Positions 16,627 through 24,374 of a stretch of DNA of 64,000 nucleotides are shown here, piece after piece. Numbering within the stretch: the first letter of the stretch is position 1; each line of letters begins with the position of its first letter. Origin of the DNA: Bog-257 sp963834135 (lineage in GTDB: Bacteria > Acidobacteriota > Terriglobia > Terriglobales > Acidobacteriaceae); assembly GCA_963834135.1 (NCBI GenBank), contig CAWIAN010000004.1, forward strand, positions 186,001 to 250,000, given 5' to 3'. A model generated the notes under the pieces. That model saw only the letters and a program-made list of their open reading frames with translations, was not told where the DNA came from and did no database searches. Made by a program: the position numbers and the translations under genes.

Positions 16627-18279
16627 ATGAAGAGCCGCTCCGAAACATTGCAACAGATCGAAGGTGGAACGTTCGATGTGTGCGTAATTGGCGGAGGGGC
16701 TACCGGGTCGGGCTGCGCTTTAGACGCCCAACTGCGTGGCCTGAAAACTGTTCTGATCGAAGCCGGAGACTACGCCTCGGCTACGTCCAGCGGTTCGACC
16801 AAGCTGGTGCATGGAGGCGTGCGCTACTTGCAGCAGGCTGTGACAGACCTGGATGTTGGGCAGTATCACGTAGTAAAGCGCGCGCTGCACGAGCGCCGGC
16901 TGATGCTCGACAACGCGCCTTACCTGGCTCATCCGTTAGAACTTCTTGTCCCGTGTTACAGCCGCAAAGACATCCTGTACTACCGCATCGGGATGAAGAT
17001 GTACGACCTGATTGCCGGCAAGGGCAATCTGTTTCCCAGTAAGCATCGCTCGGTCGCCGAATCGGTGAAGCGAATGCCAATGCTCAAGCCGGACAGGCTG
17101 GCCGGCACAGTAGCTTACGGTGACGGACAGTTTGACGATGCCCGTTACGGCATGGCATTGATCCAGTCATTCGCCGATGAAGGCGGTCTCCCGGTTAACT
17201 ACGCGCGTGTAGTTGGGCTGGAGAAAGATGCGGGAGGACGGCTCAATCGAGCCGAGGTCGAAGATCTCATCTCTCATCGCAGATTCAAGCTCCAGGCGCG
17301 GGCGTTTGTGAATGCCACCGGACCGTTTTCGGATCACATTCGGGAGATGGCAAAACCGGGGATTACACCGCGGCTGCGTCTGAGCAAGGGCGTTCACATT
17401 CTTCTGCCTCTCGACAAAGAAGACACCAAGGACGCGATCCTGATTCCAGAGACGGACGATGGAAGAGTGATCTTCGCCATTCCGTGGCTCGGCCGATTCA
17501 TGGTGGGCACAACCGACGACGAAGCGCATCCCGGCGACGAGATGGTCGTGACCCAGGCGGAAGCGGAATATCTGCTGCGTCACTTGAACCGCTACATCGT
17601 CTCCCCAATGAGACTCGACCAGATTGTCAGCGCGTTTGCCGGCGTGCGTCCGCTGGTGAAGTCGAAGAATTCGCTCGACACCAAGAAGCTGATTCGCGAT
17701 CACGAGGTCGAGATGGAAGAAGAGAGCGGCTTGATCAGCGTGCTTGGCGGCAAATGGACGACCTATCGGGCCATGGCCCAGGACGGCATCGACATGACGG
17801 TGGGGTATCTGGGGATGCCGCTCATTCCATGCCGCACCGCCCAGCATAGGCTGCATGGCGCGGAAGGTTACGGGCCGGAGTTCTGGCGGCTTCTGGTGTC
17901 GGAGTTCGGAGTGACGCCGGAGACAGCCCGGCATCTGGCGGAAAAGTTTGGTTCGGCTTCGTTCCGGGTAATGGACATTGCCAAACAGGATGCGCGCTAC
18001 GGCGCTGCGATCGTTCCCGGGATGCCGCAGATCCAGGCGGAGATCGTCTACTGCGTGCGCCAGGAGATGGCGTTGACCATCGAAGACATGCTGGCCCGCC
18101 GTCTTGGATTGCAGTTGTTCAGCTGGCAAGCGTCGATTCAAGCCGCGCCGCTGGTCGGCTCGGTGATGGCTGAGTTGTTGGGCTGGACCGCCGACGAGAC
18201 TACTCATGCAGTCGAGCAATATGTGCAGAACATAACCAGGAAGATGACGGGAATCGGGTTGAGACCGAAAGAAAACTGA
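16627..18279 (+). CDS. glpD: Glycerol-3-phosphate dehydrogenase (FAD-dependent)
   Basis: 550 residues. The FAD-binding Rossmann motif is at 21-29 (IGGGATGSG), followed by the GlpD signature SGSTKLVHGGVRYL. A DAO fold and the C-terminal GlpD domain (about 400-540) follow, including VLGGKWTTYR. It oxidises glycerol-3-phosphate to DHAP at the membrane and passes electrons to quinone. It has a good ribosome site (AAAGGGGAAG) and sits between the porin and glpK. Full length, no defects seen. Confidence 0.93.
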   Translation: MKSRSETLQQIEGGTFDVCVIGGGATGSGCALDAQLRGLKTVLIEAGDYASATSSGSTKLVHGGVRYLQQAVTDLDVGQYHVVKRALHERRLMLDNAPYLAHPLELLVPCYSRKDILYYRIGMKMYDLIAGKGNLFPSKHRSVAESVKRMPMLKPDRLAGTVAYGDGQFDDARYGMALIQSFADEGGLPVNYARVVGLEKDAGGRLNRAEVEDLISHRRFKLQARAFVNATGPFSDHIREMAKPGITPRLRLSKGVHILLPLDKEDTKDAILIPETDDGRVIFAIPWLGRFMVGTTDDEAHPGDEMVVTQAEAEYLLRHLNRYIVSPMRLDQIVSAFAGVRPLVKSKNSLDTKKLIRDHEVEMEEESGLISVLGGKWTTYRAMAQDGIDMTVGYLGMPLIPCRTAQHRLHGAEGYGPEFWRLLVSEFGVTPETARHLAEKFGSASFRVMDIAKQDARYGAAIVPGMPQIQAEIVYCVRQEMALTIEDMLARRLGLQLFSWQASIQAAPLVGSVMAELLGWTADETTHAVEQYVQNITRKMTGIGLRPKEN

Positions 18280-18341
18280 AGTCATCCAGACCGCGAGCAG
18301 AAACAGCAGGTGCTACACAGCGGAAAGAGGAGTCAAAAATA

Positions 18342-19847
18342 ATGGCAAATTATATCGGCGCAATCGATCAGGGCACGACAAGCTCTCGCTTCATCGTGTT
18401 TGACCGTTCCGGACGGATCGTCACCACGGCCCAGAAAGAACACGAGCAAATCTATCCCAAGCCAGGATGGGTCGAACATAACCCGGACGAGATCTGGGCC
18501 CGCACTCAGGAAGTTATCGCGGAGGCCTTGAAGGCCAAAAATCTCACCGCGAAAGATCTCGCGGGCGTCGGCATCACCAATCAGCGCGAAACCACTGTGG
18601 TGTGGAACAAGAAGACCGGCAAGCCGGTTTACAACGCACTGGTGTGGCAGGATACGCGAACCGCCGATTACGTAGCCGAATTGTCCCGCCTGGGCGGACA
18701 AGACCAGTTCCGGCGCAAAACCGGATTGCCCCTGGCGACCTACTTCAGTGGCCTGAAGATCAAGTGGATTCTGGAGAATGTTGATGGCGTCCATAAGCAG
18801 GCTGAGGCAGGCGATGTGCTATTCGGCAACATCGACACCTACCTGATCTGGCAACTCACCGGCGGGACCAACGGTGGGATTCATGTCACGGATGTCACCA
18901 ATGCTAGTCGCACTCAGTTGATGAACCTGGAAACGCTGGCCTGGAGCTCCGAAATCACTAAGGTATTCGGAATCCCGATGGCGATGCTGCCGAAGATATG
19001 CTCCAGCAGCGAAGTCTACGGCGATGTGAAGGTGGGCGCTCTGGCGGGCGTTCCGGTGGCCGGCGATCTCGGTGATCAACAGGCCGCGCTGGTTGGGCAG
19101 ACCTGCTTCAAGGTGGGCGAAGCCAAGAACACCTACGGCACCGGCTGCTTCCTGCTGCTCAACACAGGTAAAGAGCCGGTTCAATCAAAATTCGGACTGA
19201 TCACCACACTAGCTTACAAGTTGGGCAAAGAGCCCGCTGCATACGCCCTTGAAGGCAGCATTGCCATCACCGGAGCGCTGGTGCAGTGGCTACGCGACAA
19301 CCTGGGCATCATCAGCAAGAGCACGGATATCGAAGCCCTCGCCAAGAGCGTGGACGACAACGGTGGCGTCTACTTCGTGCCCGCATTCTCCGGCTTGTTC
19401 GCTCCTTACTGGAAGGCCTCAGCCCGGGGCGTGATTGCCGGTCTGACGCGTTACGTCAACAAGGGCCACATCGCTCGCGCCGTTCTGGAGGCTACCGCAT
19501 TCCAGACCCGTGAAGTTGTCGACGCGATGAAGAATGATTCCGGGATTGAACTGGACGTGCTGCGCACCGATGGCGGCATGACCGAGAACAATCTGCTGAT
19601 GCAATTCCAGGCGGACATTCTCGATAAACCTGTGGTGCGGCCGGTGGTGAAAGAGACAACTGCATTGGGCGCTTCCTACGCAGCCGGCCTGGCGGTCGGC
19701 TTCTACAAGAACCTTGACGACCTCTGTGCGAACTGGGCTGTCGATAAAACCTGGAAACCGAAAATGGACGCCGCCAAGCGCGAGTCCGAATACAAGCTAT
19801 GGAAGAAAGCCGTCACGCGGACCTTCGACTGGGTCGACGAAGGGTAA
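18342..19847 (+). CDS. glpK: Glycerol kinase
   Basis: 501 residues, the usual length. FGGY-kinase features: AIDQGTTSSRFIVFD at residues 7-21, ITNQRETTVVW, LVWQDTRTADY, the GDLGDQQAAL motif and TYGTGCFLLLNTG, plus the C-terminal DGGMTENNLLMQFQADIL. Phosphorylates glycerol to glycerol-3-phosphate, the GlpD substrate and likely the GlpP ligand. The ribosome site AAAGAGGAG is 9 bp upstream. It lies 62 bp after glpD and 43 bp before glpF. Confidence 0.95.
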   Translation: MANYIGAIDQGTTSSRFIVFDRSGRIVTTAQKEHEQIYPKPGWVEHNPDEIWARTQEVIAEALKAKNLTAKDLAGVGITNQRETTVVWNKKTGKPVYNALVWQDTRTADYVAELSRLGGQDQFRRKTGLPLATYFSGLKIKWILENVDGVHKQAEAGDVLFGNIDTYLIWQLTGGTNGGIHVTDVTNASRTQLMNLETLAWSSEITKVFGIPMAMLPKICSSSEVYGDVKVGALAGVPVAGDLGDQQAALVGQTCFKVGEAKNTYGTGCFLLLNTGKEPVQSKFGLITTLAYKLGKEPAAYALEGSIAITGALVQWLRDNLGIISKSTDIEALAKSVDDNGGVYFVPAFSGLFAPYWKASARGVIAGLTRYVNKGHIARAVLEATAFQTREVVDAMKNDSGIELDVLRTDGGMTENNLLMQFQADILDKPVVRPVVKETTALGASYAAGLAVGFYKNLDDLCANWAVDKTWKPKMDAAKRESEYKLWKKAVTRTFDWVDEG

Positions 19848-19890
19848 ACACTGGCAGTCACCGCAAATCAACCGTAAGGAGATTGAAGTT

Positions 19891-20622
19891 ATGCACGGAC
19901 CGTTATTCGGTGAATTCATGGGGACCATGGTGCTGATTCTCTTCGGCGACGGCGTCGTTGCCAACGTCCTCCTCAAGAAATCGAAAGGCGAAAGCTCGGG
20001 ATGGATTGTCATCACAACCGGCTGGGGCCTGGCGGTGATGGCTGGAATCTTCACGGCGATCGCTTGCGGAAGTTCGGGCGCCCACATCAATCCTGCGGTC
20101 ACGCTGGCTGTCGCCATTCTGTCGGGAAAATGGGGCAGCGTTCTGCCCTTCTGGGGAGCGCAGGTTGCCGGAGCTTTTGTGGGTGGAGTTCTGGTGTGGC
20201 TGGTCTATCTCCCGCATTGGTCGCTTACAGAAGATAAAGGCGCCAAGCTGGGGATTTTCTGCACCGGTCCGGCCGTGCGCACTCTTCCCTCGAACTTCCT
20301 GACCGAAATGATCGCAACCATGGCGCTGGTGATGGTGGGATTTGCATTTGGAGCTACTGCCTTCGCAGCTCCCAATGGACTGCCTCCGGGATTCGCCCCG
20401 TACTTGTGGGGCATGCTGGTTTGGGGACTGGGTCTATCTCTCGGTGGTCCGACGGGATATGCCATGAATCCTGCTCGCGACTTCGGTCCGCGCATGGCTC
20501 ATGCTGTGCTGCCGATCTCGGACAAAGGTGGATCGGATTGGGGTTATGCCTTGGTTCCCATCCTTGGGCCGTTAGTCGGCGGCGGCATCGCTGCTTGGTG
20601 CATTCACATCATCAAGTATTGA
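19891..20622 (+). CDS. glpF: Glycerol uptake facilitator (aquaglyceroporin)
   Basis: 243 residues with six membrane helices and the two half-helix motifs of the MIP family: INPAVTLA (about residue 68) and the variant MNPARDFGPR (about 190). The D after NPAR and the GLSLGGPTGYA context are typical of glycerol facilitators. Start ATG 19891 has AAGGAGAT upstream; the open frame to 19714 overlaps glpK and is spurious. Inner-membrane partner of the porin and glpK. Confidence 0.93.
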   Translation: MHGPLFGEFMGTMVLILFGDGVVANVLLKKSKGESSGWIVITTGWGLAVMAGIFTAIACGSSGAHINPAVTLAVAILSGKWGSVLPFWGAQVAGAFVGGVLVWLVYLPHWSLTEDKGAKLGIFCTGPAVRTLPSNFLTEMIATMALVMVGFAFGATAFAAPNGLPPGFAPYLWGMLVWGLGLSLGGPTGYAMNPARDFGPRMAHAVLPISDKGGSDWGYALVPILGPLVGGGIAAWCIHIIKY

Positions 20623-20727
20623 GTTTCGAGGGTCGACTCGGCTGGCGTCATCGCAACTGGTAACGCCGGCCGGGGACTTCACGGGTTCAACCGCAGTTGG
20701 TTCGCGTTATGCGGAAGGAGGTATCCA

Positions 20728-21750
20728 GTGGCAGATTCTCATACTGGCGTCATGAAGAAGCTCATCAACTCGCCTCAGGAGGTCGTACGCGAGGCGCTCG
20801 AGGGAATGGAGGCGGCGCATGGCGATCGTCTTCGCATCAGCTACGATCCGGCGTACATCGCTCGCAAGGACGCACCGATAAAAGACAAAGTCGCTTTAAT
20901 CTCGGGCGGCGGCAGTGGCCACGAACCCATGCACGGCGGCTACGTCGGCAAAGGCATGTTGGATGCAGCTTGTCCGGGTGCAGTCTTCACCAGCCCCACT
21001 CCAGACCAGATGTATGAAGCCAGCAAGGCGGTGAATGGTGGCGCCGGAATTTTGCACATCGTGAAGAATTACACCGGCGACGTCATGAACTTCGATCTCG
21101 CCGCCGATATGTTGAAGTCGGACGGCATTGATGTCCAGAGCGTCCTTACCGATGACGACGTCGCCGTGGAAAACAGCCTGTACACCGCAGGGCGGCGCGG
21201 GGTTGGTCTTACCGTTCTCATGGAAAAGTTACTGGGCGCTGCGGCTGAACAGCACATGAGCCTTGCCGAGATCAAGACTCTCGGCGACCGGATTCGCAAT
21301 AGCGGCAGAAGCATGGGTATGGCGTTGACCGCCTGCACCGTGCCTCATGCCGGCAAGCCGTCGTTCGACTTGCCTGATGACGAGATTGAACTCGGCATCG
21401 GAATTCACGGAGAGCCTGGACGCCGTCGGGCGAAGATGGCCAGCGCCGACGAAATTACCGAGATGTTGATGGATCCCATCATGAGCGACTTGCCATACAA
21501 GAAGGGTGAAGACGTTCTGCTGTTCGTGAATGGCATGGGCGGCACCCCACTCATCGAGCTCTACATCATCTATCGGAAGGCTGCGCAGATTGCCAAACAG
21601 AAAGGCCTGAACGTAGTTCGCAATCTGGTGGGATCGTACATCACAAGCCTGGAAATGGCGGGTACGTCGATCACGCTGCTCCGCATGAATGATCAACTCT
21701 GTAAGCTGTGGGACGCTCCAGTCGATACTCCGGCATTGCGCTGGGGCTGA
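20728..21750 (+). CDS. dhaK: Dihydroxyacetone kinase, DhaK subunit
   Basis: 340 residues. The GGGSGHEPMHGGY motif (60-72) and the substrate-linking His227 in GIGIHGEPG identify the DhaK subunit, which binds dihydroxyacetone covalently. GTG 20728 has AAGGAGG upstream; ATG 20752 would give the canonical start MKKLINSP. The next genes are not dhaL or dhaM, so the nucleotide- or phosphate-donating partner must be elsewhere or absent. It probably belongs to the glp operon (105 bp after glpF). Confidence 0.9.
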   Translation: MADSHTGVMKKLINSPQEVVREALEGMEAAHGDRLRISYDPAYIARKDAPIKDKVALISGGGSGHEPMHGGYVGKGMLDAACPGAVFTSPTPDQMYEASKAVNGGAGILHIVKNYTGDVMNFDLAADMLKSDGIDVQSVLTDDDVAVENSLYTAGRRGVGLTVLMEKLLGAAAEQHMSLAEIKTLGDRIRNSGRSMGMALTACTVPHAGKPSFDLPDDEIELGIGIHGEPGRRRAKMASADEITEMLMDPIMSDLPYKKGEDVLLFVNGMGGTPLIELYIIYRKAAQIAKQKGLNVVRNLVGSYITSLEMAGTSITLLRMNDQLCKLWDAPVDTPALRWG

Positions 21751-21875
21751 GACGAGCGAACCGTCGCGTACACGCGTAATCGTACAGCCGTGCGTCCGAA
21801 AGCTGCATCCGTCGGCGTTTATTGCCCGTGCGAGGATCACGTCCCGGCGGTAAGCTACGAGCGGAGGCGAGTCCC

Positions 21876-22181
21876 ATGCTGATTGTTCAGGTGCATGTGC
21901 ACGTCAAGCCAGAGTTCGTGCCCGACTTTAAACAGGCCACCCTCGAGAACGCCCGGCACAGCGTTCAGGAGCCGGGCATCGCGCGCTTCGATGTCTTGCA
22001 GCAGCGGGACGACGCGACACGTTTTGTCCTGATCGAGGTCTACCGTACAGACGAAGCGCCGGCCGCGCACAGAGAGACGGCTCATTACCTGAAGTGGCGC
22101 GATGCGGTCGCACCGATGATGGCCGAGCCGCGCAATCGTGCAAGTTACAACGCTCTCTTTCCCGATCCGCAGGGCTGGTAG
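21876..22181 (+). CDS. Antibiotic biosynthesis monooxygenase-fold protein
   Basis: 101 residues, a single ABM/LsrG-type ferredoxin-like fold: LIVQVHVHVKPEFVPDFKQ, PGIARFDVLQQRDD, FVLIEVYRTDEA and HRETAHYLKW. Such proteins include quinol monooxygenases and the AI-2 isomerase LsrG; the substrate here cannot be read from the sequence. GCGGAGGCGAG precedes ATG 21876. It ends 4 bp before the iron alcohol dehydrogenase gene, so the two are probably co-translated and act on one pathway. Confidence 0.85.
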   Translation: MLIVQVHVHVKPEFVPDFKQATLENARHSVQEPGIARFDVLQQRDDATRFVLIEVYRTDEAPAAHRETAHYLKWRDAVAPMMAEPRNRASYNALFPDPQGW

Positions 22182-22185
22182 AACG

Positions 22186-23326
22186 ATGCGCTTCGAATTT
22201 GCGACTGCAACGCGCATCATCTTTGGCGAAGGTACGGCCGCCACTCTCCCGGAACTGGCTCGCACATTCGGTAGCCGCCCGCTGCTGGTGACCGGGAGTT
22301 CTGCCAACCGCGCGATGCCGTTCCTATCCGCGCTGTCGCCAGAGAAGTTTGCGGTTTCCGGCGAACCCACGGTTGAGCTGGTACGTGATGGCGCACGGCG
22401 TGTGCAGGATGCCGCCTGCGATGTGGTCGTCTCGATTGGCGGCGGCAGCGTGATCGACGCGGGGAAGGCGATTGCCAGCATTGCGACCAACGGCGGCGAG
22501 CCCCTCGACTTTCTCGAGGTGGTGGGGAAGGGTCGCACCATCGCCACGCCGTCGCTGCCGTTCATTGCGGTACCGACAACGGCCGGCACCGGCAGCGAGG
22601 TCACGCGAAATGCCGTGCTCGGAGCGGTGGCGCACGGCGTCAAAGCAAGCTTGCGCAGTCCACTCATGCTGCCGCGGGTCGCGCTCGTCGATCCCGAGCT
22701 GACCTACAGTCTGACACCCGCAGTCACCGCCAGCACCGGCCTCGACGCGCTAACGCAACTCATTGAGCCGTATGTCAGCGTGCGCGCCAATCCCCTGGTG
22801 GATGCGATCTGTATTGAGGGTCTGGGCTGCGTCGCCGGCGCGCTGCGTCGTGCCTACCATGACGGTGCGGACGCTGACGCGCGCAGGAACATGGCGCTGG
22901 GAAGCCTTCTCGGCGGACTCGCGCTGGCGAATGCCGGACTGGGCGTAGTGCACGGTTTCGCTGCTCCTCTCGGCGGAATGTGGAAGTGCGCCGCATGGCG
23001 CACTTTGTGCGGCGATTCTTCCGCATGGCATGGCAGCTAACGTAGCCGCGTTACGGGCTCGCGCGCCGCAGCATCCCGCTCTTGCACGCTACGCAACCAT
23101 CGCGCAGTTGCTTACAGGACGGAAGGAAGCGAGAGCGGAAGACGGCATCGATTGGGTGCGCGAACTCTGTGTCGAGCTCAACATTCCTGCACTGCGCACC
23201 TGGGGTATCACAGAATCCGATTTGCCCGGAGTAGTCGAGAAAGCGGCTCACGCCAGCAGCATGCAGGCCAATCCGCTGCCGCTCACCAGCGAAGAGTTGC
23301 TCGCCGTGCTAACTGAGGCGCTGTAG
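22186..23326 (+). CDS. Iron-containing alcohol dehydrogenase, frameshifted
   Basis: Group III Fe-ADH. The first frame (22186-23040) gives TRIIFGEGTAATLPEL, the NAD-binding GGGSVIDAGKAI, PTTAGTGSEVTRNAV, the metal-ligand region STGLDALTQLIEPYVS and VVHGFAAPLGGM. The rest lies in a second frame: PHGALCAAILPHGMAANVAA to LLAVLTEAL at 23326. One extra base near 22980-22993 (between GGM and the His of PHG) separates the frames; repaired length would be about 380 residues, normal for the family. It likely reduces an aldehyde or oxidises an alcohol in the polyol network. Pseudogene or base-call error cannot be decided here. Confidence 0.82.
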
Positions 23327-23368
23327 TTGGGCTATGAATTGTCGACAGCTGCCGCTGCTGATGGGTGG

Positions 23369-23893
23369 CTAGCTATCTGTCCGCGATAGCACGCCGTTGA
23401 TGATGAAGCGCACTTTGTGCCGGCGTTCCTTGGGCTGGCAGACGTGGTTTTGATCAGCCAACGACAAGTCTTTCGCCCGCCAGGCGCCAGCGATAACCAA
23501 GCCGCATTCTGTACAAATTGAGGCGATGGTTCCATCGTGATATCGGCGTCGCATACAGTGCGGCTTGCTGCGCGCGCTGTCATCACTGAGCCGCGGCTCC
23601 GATGTGATCTCCTGCTCGGCGGCGTCTTTATTCGGCAACCACCCATTGCGGAAGCAGACCGCCACCGCGTGGGTTCGATTGTCGGCGCCCAGCTTCAAAT
23701 TAATCGTCCGCAGCATGTTCTTCACGGCCTGACTGCTGGTACGAAAGTGCGAGGCGATGTCGCGGTTCTCGTAGCCATAGGAAAGCAGTTCCAGGACCTT
23801 AAGCTCTTTGGACGTTAATATGCTTTTCGCTCGGAAGCGATCGGTTTGGCGGCCAGCATCCTCGCGGGGTAGACGAGGCTCGTTTGCGTTCAT
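23369..23893 (-). CDS. LuxR-type HTH regulator with Cys-containing tail
   Basis: 174 residues. The GerE/LuxR HTH is central-N-terminal (about 25-90): LTSKELKVLELLSYGYENRD, VKNMLRTINLKLGA, NRTHAVAVCFRNGW. There is no receiver domain. The C-terminal 70 residues contain CMRR...ICTECGLVIA and NHVC, spaced like a small metal-binding or redox module. It is convergent with the alcohol dehydrogenase gene and could regulate it, but that is only positional inference. Confidence 0.75.
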   Translation of the reverse strand: MNANEPRLPREDAGRQTDRFRAKSILTSKELKVLELLSYGYENRDIASHFRTSSQAVKNMLRTINLKLGADNRTHAVAVCFRNGWLPNKDAAEQEITSEPRLSDDSARSKPHCMRRRYHDGTIASICTECGLVIAGAWRAKDLSLADQNHVCQPKERRHKVRFIINGVLSRTDS

Positions 23894-24374
23894 CGGCAGG
23901 TTTCGCGCGAGGCACAGTCCGCTTACGGGCTGTACAACCTGTCCTCGTTGGTGTGGAGCAGCTACCCCCTAATACGCCGCATCCCGATTCGCTGTCAACA
24001 CTAAAATCACCGGAAAGGGCGTGATCCGGGCTTCGCAGTGGCCTCTTGCGACGTCGGTTTTTGCCAAAACTGCGCTGCTATGTTGTCTCCAACGATAGCC
24101 CCGAGTCGTCGGTGGTGGTTCTTAGGTTCTTGGTCGTGGCAGTCCTACGGCTTGGCCCTTCAGGCCCTGCGGGAACGAGTTACAGGACTAATAACGTGCC
24201 CAATAGTTGAAAGCTTGCAATGATCTGCGAGCGCCGCCGTATAATTCCGGCCAGACGGCGCGTTTCGTTGTTCGGTTCCAGGACACTTAAAGATCGGCGC
24301 CGTCATGGTGTGCACCGCGGCAGCAATCACAGAGCAAGATTGGCGACATAGGATTTTCAGATTCGCGGTTGTTT
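23894..24374. other. Intergenic region with candidate kinase promoter
   Basis: About 480 bp. A perfect TATAAT lies at 24240-24245 with TTGCAA 19 bp upstream (24215-24220), about 130 bp before the kinase start. No gene convincingly fits the rest. Confidence 0.35.
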
